DNA of 64,000 nucleotides from Novosphingobium sp. (GCA_017744735.1 JAGIAR010000001.1:248001-312000); one strand, 5' to 3'. Shown: positions 34,581 to 44,034, numbered from the stretch's first letter. Notes: generated from the sequence alone by a model not told the origin. Translations and numbers: made by a program.

Positions 34581-37500
34581 CTATTCGGCCGGTTGCAGCG
34601 CGGTGTCGCCGTCGTCGGTCGACCAGCGGCGGCGCATAGCGGCGAGCCGGTCGCCGAGATTGCGGCAGACCACATAGAAGGTGGGAGTGAACAGCAGGCC
34701 GAAGCCGGTGACGCCGGCCATGCCGAAGAACACGGCGGTACCGAGTGCCTGGCGCAGTTCCGCCCCGGCGCCGGTCGCGATCACCAGCGGCAGGGTACCG
34801 AGGATGAAGGCGAAGCTGGTCATCAGGATCGGGCGCAGGCGCTGCTCGGCTGCGTGGACCGCCGCTTCGAGCGGACTGTAGCCGTGCAGTTCCTCGCCCT
34901 GGCGCGCGAATTCCACGATCAGGATCGCATTCTTCGCCGCCAGTGCGATCAGAACCACCAGCCCGATCTGGGTCAGCACGTTGTTGTCCATGCCCCGCAG
35001 GTTCACCCCCGCCATCGCGGCGAGCAGGCACATCGGAACGATCAGGATGATCGCCAGCGGCATCACCAGGCTTTCGTATTGCGCGGCCAGCACCAGGAAC
35101 ACGAACAGCACCGCCATCGCGAAAACCAGCCCGGCGGTGTTGCCGGCGAACTTCTGCTGATAGGCGATCCCGGTCCATTCATGGGTGAAACCGCGCGGCA
35201 GGGTCGCGTCGGCGAGCTCGTCCATCGCCTTGAGCGAATGGCCCGAGGCATAGCCCGGCGCGGTGTCGCCGTCGATCGCGACCGCGGGCGCCAGGTTGTA
35301 GCGGGTCACGCGGTAAGGCCCGGCCTTGTCGTGGAAGGTCGCGACCGCGCCCAGCGGCACCATCGCGCCGTTGTCGGAACGGGTCTGGAGGTTGGCGATA
35401 TCCTCGGGCGTCTTGCGGAACTGCTCGTCAGCCTGCGCCGTCACGCGATAAGTGCGGCCCAAGAGGTTGAAATCGTTCACGAAGGCCGAACCGAGATAGA
35501 CCTGCAGCGTCTCGAACACCCGCTCCGGCGGGACGCCGAGCAATTCCGCCTTGTCGCGGTCGATATCGGCGTAGACGCGCGGCGTGCCTGTGTCGAAGAA
35601 GGTGTAGACCCCAGCCAGCCCCTTGATCTGGTTGGCCTTGGCGATCAGCGCGTTGGAAGCCTCGGACAGCGGCTTGTAGCCCTGCCCCTGCGGATCCTCG
35701 ATCATCATGCGGAAGCCGCCGGCCGAGCCGATCCCGCGGATCAGCGGCGGCTTGACGATCATCAGCTGCGCCTCGGTGATGTCCGCGGTCGCCTTGCGCG
35801 CCTCGTCCATGAGCTTGTCGATCGACTGACCGTTCTTCGCGCGGTCCTCGAAATCGTCGAGCACCCAGTATGCCGCAGCCGAGCTGGCGTTGCGGGTTTC
35901 CGACGCCCCGTCGAAGCCCGAGAGCATGACGGTGTTCTTGATCCCCGGAATCGGTAGCATCCGCGCAGCGACCTTCTTCATCACCGCGTCGGTGCGCGCG
36001 GTGGAGGAGCCCGGCGGAAGCTGGATGATCGTGAAGAAATAGCCCTGGTCCTGCGCCGGGATGAAGCCGGTCGGGGTCCAGAACAGCGAGGCGAAGGTCA
36101 GCGCGATCAGCGCGCCATAGGCGGCCATCATCCGCTTGGGCATGCGGATCAGCCGTGCTGTGAGGCGGGCATAGGCGGCACCGAACCGTTCGAAGCCGCG
36201 GTTGAAGGCATCGCCGGCGCGCTCGATCGCCTTGCGCCAGGCCGGATCGTCTTCGCTCCGCCGGTGCGGGCGCAGCAGGAGCGCGGCCAGTGCCGGCGAC
36301 AGGGTCAGCGAGAGCACCAGCGAAATGATCGTCGCGGCGGAAATGGTCACCGCGAATTGCTGGTAGAAGGCGCCCGACATGCCGCCGATGAACAGCGTCG
36401 GCACGAACACCGCGCAGAGGACCAGCACGATCGCGACCAGCGCCGCGGCGACTTCGTCCATCGAGGTTCGCGCGGCCTGCAGCGGCGAAAGTCCGTGCTC
36501 GATATTGCGCTCGACGTTCTCGACCACCACGATCGCGTCGTCGACCACGATCCCGATCGCCAGCACCAGCCCGAACAGGGAGAGGTTGTTGAGCGAATAA
36601 CCCAGCGCCGCGAGCACCGCGAAGGTCCCCACCAGCGACACCGGGATCGCCAGCACCGGGATCACCGCCGCGCGCCATTTCTGCAGGAACACGAGGATAA
36701 CGATCACGACCAGCACGATCGCCTCGAACAGCGTGTGCACCACGGCATCGACCGACTTCGCGATGAACTCGGTCGGGTTATAGACGATGCGGTATTCCAT
36801 CCCGGCGGGGAAACCCTTCGCCAGTGTGTCCATCTCGTGCTTGATGTTCTCGGCCGCCGCGAGCGCGTTGGAGCCGGGGCGCTGGAAGGTCGGGATGATC
36901 ACCGAATCCTTGCTGCCGAGATAGGCCGAGGTGCCGTAGTCCTCCGCGCCGAGTTCGACCCGGGCGACGTCGGATACGCGCACCTGGCGCCCGTCGGCAT
37001 CGGTGCGGATCACCACATTGGCGAACTGCTGGGGCTCGGTGAAGCGGCCCTGGGTCTCGACGTTGAGCTGGAAGGCGCTGCCGCCCGACGGCGGCTGGCC
37101 GAGCGTGCCTGCCGCGACCTGCACGTTCTGCGCACGCAGCGCGTTGACGATATCGGTCCCCGTGAGGCCGAAGGCCGCCGCGCGGGTGGGATCGATCCAC
37201 ACCCGCATCGACAGGTCGCGCGAACCGAACAACTGCACGTCGCCGACCCCGTCGAGCCGGGCAAGACGATCCTTGATCCGGGTGGTCGCGTAGTTCGAGA
37301 GATATTCGCGATCGAGCGAGCCGTCGGGCGAGATCAGATTGACCACCAGCAGGAAGTCCGGCGAGGTCTTCTTGGTCACGATGCCGAGCCGCTGGACCTC
37401 GGCCGGCAGGCGCGGCTCCGCGATTGCGACGCGGTTCTGCACCAGCACCTGCGCCTGGTCGAGATCGGTGCCCTGCTGGAAGGTCACGGTGATCACCACC

Positions 37501-37766
37501 CGCCCGTCGCCGGTCGATTGCGAGGATTGGTAGAGCATGCCCTCTACCCCGTTGATCTCCTGTTCTATCGGGTTAGCCACCGTGTCGGCCACGGTTTCGG
37601 CCGACGCGCCGGGATAGGTCGCGGTGACCGTCACCGTCGGCGGGACGATGTCGGGATATTGCGAGACGGGAAGGAAGAAATAGCAGATCGCACCGACCAC
37701 GCTGATGATCACTGCGATCACCGCGGCGAAAATCGGCCGGTCGATAAAGAAGCGGGAAAGGCGCAT
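34581..37766 (-). CDS. RND multidrug efflux permease (HAE1 family)
   Basis: 1061-residue inner-membrane proton antiporter of the AcrB/MexB/MexF type with 12 helices and two large periplasmic loops. The N-terminus MRLSRFFIDRPIFAAVIAV and the transmembrane Asp pair in AIGIVVDDAIVVVENVERN (about residue 405) are diagnostic. It is full length. The ATG at 37766 follows AAGGGG. It lies between the adaptor gene (gap 31) and the channel gene, forming a complete tripartite RND pump, probably controlled by the TetR protein at 39439. Confidence 0.96.
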   Translation of the reverse strand: MRLSRFFIDRPIFAAVIAVIISVVGAICYFFLPVSQYPDIVPPTVTVTATYPGASAETVADTVANPIEQEINGVEGMLYQSSQSTGDGRVVITVTFQQGTDLDQAQVLVQNRVAIAEPRLPAEVQRLGIVTKKTSPDFLLVVNLISPDGSLDREYLSNYATTRIKDRLARLDGVGDVQLFGSRDLSMRVWIDPTRAAAFGLTGTDIVNALRAQNVQVAAGTLGQPPSGGSAFQLNVETQGRFTEPQQFANVVIRTDADGRQVRVSDVARVELGAEDYGTSAYLGSKDSVIIPTFQRPGSNALAAAENIKHEMDTLAKGFPAGMEYRIVYNPTEFIAKSVDAVVHTLFEAIVLVVIVILVFLQKWRAAVIPVLAIPVSLVGTFAVLAALGYSLNNLSLFGLVLAIGIVVDDAIVVVENVERNIEHGLSPLQAARTSMDEVAAALVAIVLVLCAVFVPTLFIGGMSGAFYQQFAVTISAATIISLVLSLTLSPALAALLLRPHRRSEDDPAWRKAIERAGDAFNRGFERFGAAYARLTARLIRMPKRMMAAYGALIALTFASLFWTPTGFIPAQDQGYFFTIIQLPPGSSTARTDAVMKKVAARMLPIPGIKNTVMLSGFDGASETRNASSAAAYWVLDDFEDRAKNGQSIDKLMDEARKATADITEAQLMIVKPPLIRGIGSAGGFRMMIEDPQGQGYKPLSEASNALIAKANQIKGLAGVYTFFDTGTPRVYADIDRDKAELLGVPPERVFETLQVYLGSAFVNDFNLLGRTYRVTAQADEQFRKTPEDIANLQTRSDNGAMVPLGAVATFHDKAGPYRVTRYNLAPAVAIDGDTAPGYASGHSLKAMDELADATLPRGFTHEWTGIAYQQKFAGNTAGLVFAMAVLFVFLVLAAQYESLVMPLAIILIVPMCLLAAMAGVNLRGMDNNVLTQIGLVVLIALAAKNAILIVEFARQGEELHGYSPLEAAVHAAEQRLRPILMTSFAFILGTLPLVIATGAGAELRQALGTAVFFGMAGVTGFGLLFTPTFYVVCRNLGDRLAAMRRRWSTDDGDTALQPAE

Positions 37767-37797
37767 GATGTCAGCCCCTTGAAAGTGATTTATGCGA

Positions 37798-39054
37798 TCA
37801 GTTCGCGAAGCTGGCAGTGCCCGAAAGCGGTGCCGCGATGCTGGCGGCGGGCGCCTGCTTTTCGGGCGCGATCGTGCCCTTGCGGGTCTCGACCTTGCTC
37901 CCGGGGGCCGCGAACTGGGTGCCGACGATCACCACCCGGTCGGTCGGGAGCAGGCCCGAGCGGATCACCCGGAGCCCGTCGATCACCGGCCCGAGCTCGA
38001 CCGGCTTGACTGCGACCTTGCCGTCCTTGCCGACCACCAGCAGCGTCTTGCGCGCCTGGTCGGTCTGCACCGCGGTATCGGGCACCAGCAGCGCGTTGAC
38101 CTGGCCGCCGGCCGCAAGGTGCATATTGCCGAACATGCCGGGGGTCAGGAACAGGTCGGGATTGGCGAACACGGCCCGCGCGCGGATCGTGCCCGAACGC
38201 GGATCGAGCCCGTTGTCGGTGAAGTCGAGCTTGCCCTGGTGGAGATAGTCGTTTTCGTCCTGCAGTTTGACCGCCACGGTCAGTCCCTCGCCCGCGCCGG
38301 CGCGCTTGGCCTTGAGGAACAATGCCTCGGACCCTTCGAAGCTGAAGTAGATCGGATCGACCGCCATCAACGTGGTCAGCAGCGTGCCGCTGCCCCCGTC
38401 GCCGGCCGAGACCAGGTTGCCCGGATCCACCCGGCGATCGGAAATGCGGCCGGTCATCGGCGCACGCACGGTGGCGAATTCCACGTCGAGCGCGCGCGAG
38501 GCGATCCGCGCCTGCGCCGCAGCGAGCGCGGCCGAGGCAGCACGTTCGCGAGCCTTGAGCCGGTCGATCTCGCTCTTCGACACCGCATCGACATCGACCA
38601 GGCGCGAGGCGCGGTCGAGATCGCTGCGGGCAAGCGCGAGATCGCTGCTGGCCGAGGCAGCCTCGGCCCGAGCTTCGCGCAGCGCGGCGGCATAGGGCCG
38701 CGGATCGATGGTGAAGAGCGGCTGGCCCTTGCGGACGATCTGGCCGTCCTTGAAATAGACCGCGGTGATCGCCCCCGAAACGCGCGGACGGATCTCGACC
38801 GCCTTGCTCGCCTCGAACCGGCCGATGAAATCGTCCCATTCGGTGATCTGGCGCTGCAGGGGCAGCGCCACGGTGACGGCCGGCGGGGGTGCGGCGGGTG
38901 CTTCGGCCGGTCCACGACCGAACAGGTACCAGGCAAGCCCCAGCGCCGCGACGAGCGCGACTATGCCGAGCGTGCGCTTGCGCCGCAACTTAGGGAAATC
39001 GACCAGCCGCACGGTCTTGCCGTCGTGGAGTTCGATCGAAGTGAGTTCGTTCAT
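37798..39054 (-). CDS. RND periplasmic adaptor (membrane fusion protein)
   Basis: 418-residue adaptor. A basic N-terminus and one anchor helix (about 28-46, GIVALVAALGLAWYLF) replace the lipobox of AcrA. WDDFIGRFEASKAVEIRPRVSG starts the first lipoyl half; RVSGAITAVYFKDGQIVRKGQPLF, a coiled-coil hairpin, TVRAPMTGRISDRRVDPG and a barrel domain follow. It is the first gene of the RND operon. Its 384-base upstream region carries two ATACC-type operator candidates and several hairpins. Confidence 0.94.
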   Translation of the reverse strand: MNELTSIELHDGKTVRLVDFPKLRRKRTLGIVALVAALGLAWYLFGRGPAEAPAAPPPAVTVALPLQRQITEWDDFIGRFEASKAVEIRPRVSGAITAVYFKDGQIVRKGQPLFTIDPRPYAAALREARAEAASASSDLALARSDLDRASRLVDVDAVSKSEIDRLKARERAASAALAAAQARIASRALDVEFATVRAPMTGRISDRRVDPGNLVSAGDGGSGTLLTTLMAVDPIYFSFEGSEALFLKAKRAGAGEGLTVAVKLQDENDYLHQGKLDFTDNGLDPRSGTIRARAVFANPDLFLTPGMFGNMHLAAGGQVNALLVPDTAVQTDQARKTLLVVGKDGKVAVKPVELGPVIDGLRVIRSGLLPTDRVVIVGTQFAAPGSKVETRKGTIAPEKQAPAASIAAPLSGTASFAN

Positions 39055-39247
39055 GGTCCCTTACCCTGCTTTGCCGGGGACGCGCGAGCGACGGCGAAGA
39101 GCACGGCGGGGCCGTGCCTCATCGCACCGGGAAGCGCACTTCCCGACCGCAACGTCCTTTCCCTTGTGTTGTCGAGACGACGGCCGGAACGGCCGCCGCC
39201 CCACGCCCCTCCCGCAGCCGCGCGGGTCGGGGCAGAAATCCGGATTA

Positions 39248-39281
39248 CCCGGCGGGCACATTGTGGCCGGTGCCCGCCGGG
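39248..39281. repeat. Perfect 12-bp inverted repeat in RND leader
   Basis: Arms CCCGGCGGGCAC (39248-39259) and GTGCCCGCCGGG (39270-39281) with a 10-base loop. No T-run follows on either strand, so it is not a standard intrinsic terminator; a leader hairpin or a factor-dependent end of the TetR transcript are alternatives. Confidence 0.55.
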
Positions 39282-39352
39282 TTCTCGCTGTCATGTGTTT
39301 GCCGAGCGACGGGGCCTCTCCAAGAGGAGCGACTCGCGGCGCACCGCATTAC

Positions 39353-39366
39353 ATACCGATTGGTAT
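39353..39366. promoter_or_regulatory. Operator candidate ATACCGATTGGTAT
   Basis: ATACC-GATT-GGTAT dyad, perfect 5-bp arms, about 300 bases before the adaptor gene. Related sites are at 39400-39413 and 40046-40059. The form resembles AcrR-like TetR operators. Confidence 0.55.
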
Positions 39367-39399
39367 AGAAATCACTGCCGGTGTCGTCAACCGATATTT

Positions 39400-39413
39400 A
39401 TACTGGCTGGTAA
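39400..39413. promoter_or_regulatory. Second, weaker ATAC-type operator candidate
   Basis: ATACTGGCTGGTAA matches the site at 39353 at 10 of 14 positions and lies 34 bases from it, close to the end of the TetR gene. Confidence 0.35.
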
Positions 39414-39438
39414 AAAATGTCGAGAGCGGTCTCGGCGC

Positions 39439-40047
39439 CTAGCGGCTGGGCCAGTTTGCAAGGCACATTGCGACCAGCCGTTCCAACTCCTCTCGGCTCG
39501 CCCCGGCTCCCGCCTGGACCGACATGCCCTGGAGCATCGCGGTGAGATAGGAGGCCAGCGCGGTGGCATCGACATGCTCCGGCAGATCGCCCTCGCGCTT
39601 CGCCCGCTCGAACCGTTCGAACAGCGCCTGCTTGGCCTTGGCGCCGCGCTCGACCACCTGCTCGCGAATCCCTTCGGCTTCGTCGCCGCAGGCGCTCGCC
39701 CCGATCACCGTCAGGCAGCCACGGCATTTTTCGCCGGTGTACATCTCAAGCGCACCGCGCAGGAAATGCTCGGCCACGCCGCGTGCGGTGGCAGCTTTCA
39801 GCCCCTCGCCGACATAGGCGAGCTTCTCGCGCTCGTAGAGATCGAGCGCCTTGGTAAAGAGCGCTTCCTTGTTGCCGAACGCCGCGTAGAGGCTGGGCTT
39901 GGTGATGCCCATGGCATCGGTCAGGTCGGCCATCGATGCGCCTTCGTACCCCTTGGTCCAGAACACGGACAGGGCCGCGGCGAGCGCCTGCTCGATGTCG
40001 AACTCACGCGGACGACCGCGAGCGGAACAGACGGTGGCGCTTTCCAT
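39439..40047 (-). CDS. TetR family regulator of the RND pump
   Basis: 202-residue regulator. RGRPREFD leads into a TetR helix-turn-helix (about 15-62: ALSVFWTKGYEGASMADLTDAMGITKPSLYAAFGNKEALF region); the C-terminal domain has the CRGCLTVIGAS segment seen in several AcrR/ComR-like subfamilies, and two Cys that could sense redox or metals. The ATG at 40047 has no clear Shine-Dalgarno sequence but coincides with an operator-like sequence (40046-40059), so autorepression is likely. It lies directly upstream of the RND operon on the same strand. Confidence 0.92.
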   Translation of the reverse strand: MESATVCSARGRPREFDIEQALAAALSVFWTKGYEGASMADLTDAMGITKPSLYAAFGNKEALFTKALDLYEREKLAYVGEGLKAATARGVAEHFLRGALEMYTGEKCRGCLTVIGASACGDEAEGIREQVVERGAKAKQALFERFERAKREGDLPEHVDATALASYLTAMLQGMSVQAGAGASREELERLVAMCLANWPSR

Positions 40048-40059
40048 AACGAGCGGTAT
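40046..40059. promoter_or_regulatory. Operator candidate over the tetR start codon
   Basis: On the minus strand ATACCGCTCGTTAT, matching the ATACCGATTGGTAT site at 39353 at 11 of 14 positions and covering the ATG of the TetR gene. Confidence 0.4.
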
Positions 40060-40126
40060 ATAACCATTGTCGCCGGAAAGTCGAGCGGTGTTCGGCACAA
40101 TCGGACGGAACGCCGAAACCGGCCGC

Positions 40127-41077
40127 TCAACCGATCAGGTCGCGGACCTCCGCAGCCACCACCATCCCCTCGCCCGGCGCATCGCCCAGCGGAACGGTGT
40201 TCATCATCGCGAGCGAGGCTGCCGCATTCATTACCGCACGCATCATGATCGAACGGCGCTGGTCCGCCCGACAGACCACATAGCCGGTCAGCAGTGCCTG
40301 GTCGGGCTGATAGTCGAGCGGCAGCGCCTGCAGGCGCGCATCGGGCGGGCATTCCGAAGAGAAGAACAGACTCACCCCCAGCCCCACCGCGATCCCTTCG
40401 CGGATCGCCTCACGGCTGTGCAGCTCGACCACCCGGCGCGGACGAATGTCCTGCGAGCGCAGCAGGCTGTCGGTGGCGGCGCGGGTTTTCGAATGGGGTT
40501 CGCGCAGCAACAGGCACTCGCCCGCCAGCGCCGCGATCGGGAAGGGAGAGACCGCGGCCAGCGGATAATTCGCCGGCACCACCACCCTGAGTTGGTCGAC
40601 GAACAGCGGCCGATAGGCGAAGCGGGGGTCGATCTTGGGATCGCTGGCGATCGCAACGTCGGCACGCGCTTCCATCAGGCGGGTCAGCGTCTCGTGGGAA
40701 TTGCCGATCTGAACTTCCACCCCGGCCTCTGGCGCGCGTTCCAGCAGGGCGCGGGTAAGATGCGCGGCATAGGTGGGCGAATCCGAGACGAGCCGGATCG
40801 ACAGTTCCTCGTTGATCGGACGATCCCCGAGCAGATCGTCGATTTCTTCCGAAGTCGCGAACATCCTCCGCGTGAGCCCAAGCAATTCGCGTCCAATCGG
40901 ACTGAGCCTGAGCGGGCTGCGGCGGGATTCGAACAGCACTTGCCCGTGCCGGGCCTCCAGCGCTTTTATTTGCTGCGACAAAGTTGGCTGCGAAATATTC
41001 AGCCGACGTGCCGCGCGACTGAAGCTCCCTTCCACCGCAACTACATGAAAAGCGCGAAGATGCTGATGATTTGCCAT
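40127..41077 (-). CDS. LysR family regulator resembling aminoethylphosphonate-associated type
   Basis: 316-residue LysR regulator: winged helix-turn-helix at 1-60 (FHVVAVEGSFSRAARRLNISQPTLSQQIKALE region) and a periplasmic-binding-like effector domain. LLLREPHSKTR followed by VELHSREAIREGIAVGLGVS resembles the subgroup named for association with aminoethylphosphonate catabolism (TIGR03339-like). ATG 41077 follows AGAAGA; TTG 41080 is a less likely start. It is divergent from the TBDR gene at 41298, and the gap carries a clean LysR-type dyad. If the subgroup call is right, this is a second phosphonate-linked regulator in the window. Confidence 0.88.
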   Translation of the reverse strand: MANHQHLRAFHVVAVEGSFSRAARRLNISQPTLSQQIKALEARHGQVLFESRRSPLRLSPIGRELLGLTRRMFATSEEIDDLLGDRPINEELSIRLVSDSPTYAAHLTRALLERAPEAGVEVQIGNSHETLTRLMEARADVAIASDPKIDPRFAYRPLFVDQLRVVVPANYPLAAVSPFPIAALAGECLLLREPHSKTRAATDSLLRSQDIRPRRVVELHSREAIREGIAVGLGVSLFFSSECPPDARLQALPLDYQPDQALLTGYVVCRADQRRSIMMRAVMNAAASLAMMNTVPLGDAPGEGMVVAAEVRDLIG

Positions 41078-41140
41078 CAAATTCTTCTAAAGTTGCCGTA
41101 GAATATATAATATCGTAAGTATATTTCAGGATCGTGACCG

Positions 41141-41161
41141 ATTATAGATTTTTTCTATAAT
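41141..41161. promoter_or_regulatory. LysR-type binding site ATTATAG-N7-CTATAAT
   Basis: Perfect 7-bp arms, containing ATAG-N7-CTAT, which satisfies the LysR T-N11-A rule. It lies 64 bases upstream of the LysR start and 137 bases before the TBDR start, in an AT-rich divergent promoter region (41078-41297). Confidence 0.6.
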
Positions 41162-41297
41162 CCCCTTCGATTTTAAATATTGGCCGCTTCCCGCGAGTTT
41201 TGCGACTGCGCCCTTCGCAGGCGCAGCATCGAGTCCACGGCGGAAAACCCCCGGCGCTCGTGCTCCATCGCCGCGAAACCCTTGAGGGCAACTCACC

Positions 41298-43943
41298 ATG
41301 GCTAATTCCGTTTCGACCAAATCCACCCTGCTGCTCACCTGCGCGCTCGTCGCGATGGCGAGCGGCGGTGCCGCTCACGCCGAAGACGCCGCGGCAACCG
41401 CCGAAGCGCCGGATTCCGCGGGCTCCGAGATCATCGTGACCGCGCAGCATCGCAACGAAAACATCCAGGACGTGCCGATGACGCTGCAGGCGCTCACCGG
41501 CGACTCGCTTTCGCAGCTCCATGCGACCAGCTTCAGCGACCTGCTGAAATACACGCCGAACGTGACCTTCAGCAGCAATGGTCCGGGCCAGGGCGCGATC
41601 TTCATGCGCGGCCTTTCGACCGGGTTCGCAGGCAACCAGTCTTCGGCGACGATCGCCTACTTCCCGAACGTCGCGCTCTATCTCGACGACCAGTCGATGC
41701 AGTTCCCGGCGCGCAATGCCGACGTCTATCTCGCCGACATCGAGCGTGTCGAAGTGCTCGAGGGCCCGCAGGGCACCCTGTTCGGCGGCGGCGCCGAGGC
41801 CGGTGCGGTGCGCTACATCACCAACAAGCCGAACGTTTCGCAGTTCGAGGGCAAGATCGAGGGCAGCTTCGGCGGCACCGTCGGCGGCGCGGCGAACGCC
41901 GCATTCAACGCTACCGTCAACATTCCGGTGATCCAGGACAAGTTTGCGATCCGCGCGGTGATCTATGACGATCACCACGGCGGCTATATCGACAACGTCG
42001 CGAGCACCTTCACCCGCTCGGATTCGGATCCGGGCAACCACTATTTCAACAACGGCAACCACGCGCTGCCGCCGAGCCAGCAGGCCAACGACGGGCAGTA
42101 CAACAATTACGCGCTGGCCAAGGACAACTTCAACCCGGTCGACTATGTCGGCGGGCGGGTCTCGGCGCAGTGGGACATCGCGCCGGACTGGGACCTGCTG
42201 GTCTCGGAAAGCTACCAGAAGGTCGACGCGCAGGGCACCTTCTCGACCTATCCCTACGGCTCGGACTTCCAGAAGCTGGGCGAGCTGCAGACCACCGTCT
42301 TCGCGCCGAGCTACAACAAGGACGAATACTGGAACACCGCCTGGACCCTCAACGGCAAGGTCGGCGACTGGAGCCTGGTCTACACCGGCGCCTACATGAC
42401 CCGGCACCTGGAGACCCAGCAGGACTACACCAACTATTCGCGCACCGGCGGCGGCATGTACTACCAGTGCACCGGCGGCGGCACGGGCTGGGGCAACGGC
42501 GATCCCTATTGCTATTCGCCGGTGGCCTATTGGCAGGACAAGGTGCGCAACACGCACATGAGCCACGAGTTCCGCGTCACCTCGCCGGCCGACAAGCCGC
42601 TGCGGGTGATCGCCGGTGCGTATTGGGAACGGTTCCGCATCTACGACATCATGAATTTCAACTACAAGTCGATCCCGACCTGTACCGACGAACTGATCGA
42701 CGCCGACCTGGCGTGTTCGGGCGTGGTGCAGACCTATCCGGGCTCGACCGCCAACCAGCCGGGCCTCAAGCCCGACAACACCGCCTTCGGCGAAGACGTC
42801 CAGCGCGGCTATGACCAGCTGGCGTTCTTCGGGTCGGTCGATTACGACATTCTCCCGAACCTGACGATCACCGCCGGCACGCGCTATTACAAATACAAGG
42901 AATTCGAGCTCGGCTCGCAGTACCAGACCTACGCCGGCAACTGCTACCAGGTGCTGGTCTGCGCGGTCGCCGGATCGGGTAACGTCAACATCGACGCCAA
43001 CGGCGACAATGTGAAATACCACGGCTTCCGCAGCCGCGCGGTGATCACCTGGAAGCCGATGGATCACACGATGATCTACGCGCTGTTCAGCCAGGGCTTC
43101 CGCCCCGGCGGCTTCAACCGCGCGACCAAGCTGATCCTGCCCGACGAGAACGGCACCGCCCAGCTGCTGCGCCCGAACGGCTATGCGCCCGACAGCCTGA
43201 CCAACTGGGAAGTCGGCCTCAAGACTGACCTGTTCGGCCACATGGCGCAGCTCAACCTCTCTGCCTATTACATGCAGTGGAACGATGCGCAGTTCGGCTT
43301 CTTCAACCCGGCGGGCGGCTTCGGCAACACCAGCTTCGTCACCAACGGCGCGGACTTCCACATCAAGGGGATCGAGGCGCAACTGGTCGCCCGTCCGGCC
43401 AACGGGCTGACCCTGCAGGCCGGCGCAACCTACAACCACAGCTCGCAGGTCACCACGCCCTGCCTGATCTCGAACGTCCAGGGATCGGCAACCTACGGCG
43501 AATGCATCACCTATTACTACAGCGGCGGCACCCAGATTCCGCTGCAGAGCCCCTTCGGCTCGCTCGGCAGCGGGCTGCCGTTCAGCCCGCACTTCCAGGG
43601 CGACGTACGCGCCCGTTACGAATGGGCCGGCAGCGGGGACTTCGGCTGGTTCGTGTCGGCCGGCGCCTCCTACACCGGGGCAATGTACAACCAGCCGTCG
43701 ACCTATCCGTCGGGTGAAGGGGTGATCGTGCCGGGCACCACACTGCTGCGCTATCGCCAGCCCGGGTACACGCTGGTCGACGCGACGCTCGGCTTCAAGC
43801 ACGACAAGTGGACCGTGATGCTGTTCGGCGAAAACCTCACCAACACCCACGCCAGCACCTTCACCTCCTCGACCCAGTTCATCAAGTCGGAGCAGCCGGT
43901 CCGGCCGATGACCTACGGCATCAAGATCGGGATGGATTTCTGA
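41298..43943 (+). CDS. TonB-dependent receptor (LysR-linked)
   Basis: 881-residue TBDR. Signal peptide to about AAHA (28), SEIIVTAQHRNENIQDVPM (TonB-box/plug start), IERVEVLEGPQGTLFGGGAEAGAVRYIT in the plug, and a barrel ending IKIGMDF. The Cys in YYQCTGGG, SIPTCTDELIDADLACSG, NCYQVLVC and TPCLIS are unusually many for a TBDR and probably form loop disulfides. GAGGG lies nine bases before the ATG. A strong terminator follows, so it is probably monocistronic, controlled by the divergent LysR protein. The next gene is a TPR-sulfotransferase, as in the module at 49.6-56.6 kb. Confidence 0.95.
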   Translation: MANSVSTKSTLLLTCALVAMASGGAAHAEDAAATAEAPDSAGSEIIVTAQHRNENIQDVPMTLQALTGDSLSQLHATSFSDLLKYTPNVTFSSNGPGQGAIFMRGLSTGFAGNQSSATIAYFPNVALYLDDQSMQFPARNADVYLADIERVEVLEGPQGTLFGGGAEAGAVRYITNKPNVSQFEGKIEGSFGGTVGGAANAAFNATVNIPVIQDKFAIRAVIYDDHHGGYIDNVASTFTRSDSDPGNHYFNNGNHALPPSQQANDGQYNNYALAKDNFNPVDYVGGRVSAQWDIAPDWDLLVSESYQKVDAQGTFSTYPYGSDFQKLGELQTTVFAPSYNKDEYWNTAWTLNGKVGDWSLVYTGAYMTRHLETQQDYTNYSRTGGGMYYQCTGGGTGWGNGDPYCYSPVAYWQDKVRNTHMSHEFRVTSPADKPLRVIAGAYWERFRIYDIMNFNYKSIPTCTDELIDADLACSGVVQTYPGSTANQPGLKPDNTAFGEDVQRGYDQLAFFGSVDYDILPNLTITAGTRYYKYKEFELGSQYQTYAGNCYQVLVCAVAGSGNVNIDANGDNVKYHGFRSRAVITWKPMDHTMIYALFSQGFRPGGFNRATKLILPDENGTAQLLRPNGYAPDSLTNWEVGLKTDLFGHMAQLNLSAYYMQWNDAQFGFFNPAGGFGNTSFVTNGADFHIKGIEAQLVARPANGLTLQAGATYNHSSQVTTPCLISNVQGSATYGECITYYYSGGTQIPLQSPFGSLGSGLPFSPHFQGDVRARYEWAGSGDFGWFVSAGASYTGAMYNQPSTYPSGEGVIVPGTTLLRYRQPGYTLVDATLGFKHDKWTVMLFGENLTNTHASTFTSSTQFIKSEQPVRPMTYGIKIGMDF

Positions 43944-43980
43944 TCGGGCCGTTCTGACAAGACCCGGTCACACGCTTGTA

Positions 43981-44015
43981 ACGGGCGGCAGCCAGCCTGC
44001 CGCCCGTAACTTTTT
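43981..44015 (+). terminator. Intrinsic terminator after TBDR gene
   Basis: ACGGGCGGCAG and CTGCCGCCCGT form an 11-bp stem with a 6-base loop, then TAACTTTTT. It lies 38 bases past the TBDR stop and just before the TPR-sulfotransferase gene. Confidence 0.85.
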
Positions 44016-44034
44016 GCGCAAGACCTGCCCGGCC

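Larger units (their letters stand above)
39055..39438. other. 384-base gap: RND operon promoter and leader
   Basis: No supported gene. The right end (about 39350-39420) is AT-rich and holds two operator-like dyads, so the promoter is probably there and the RND transcript has a leader near 300 bases. The leader can form several hairpins: 39101-39117 (GCACGGC/GCCGTGC), 39181-39195 (CGGCC/GGCCG) and a strong one at 39248-39281. Confidence 0.5.

Noticed and set aside
39055..39438. Short open frames in the RND leader region
   Set aside because: No start with a ribosome-binding site, no recognisable protein and many overlapping hairpins; read as a regulatory leader.
36264..40248. Long plus-strand frames opposite the RND permease, adaptor and TetR genes
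   Set aside because: Shadow frames of well-supported RND, MFP, TetR and LysR genes; no domain evidence.
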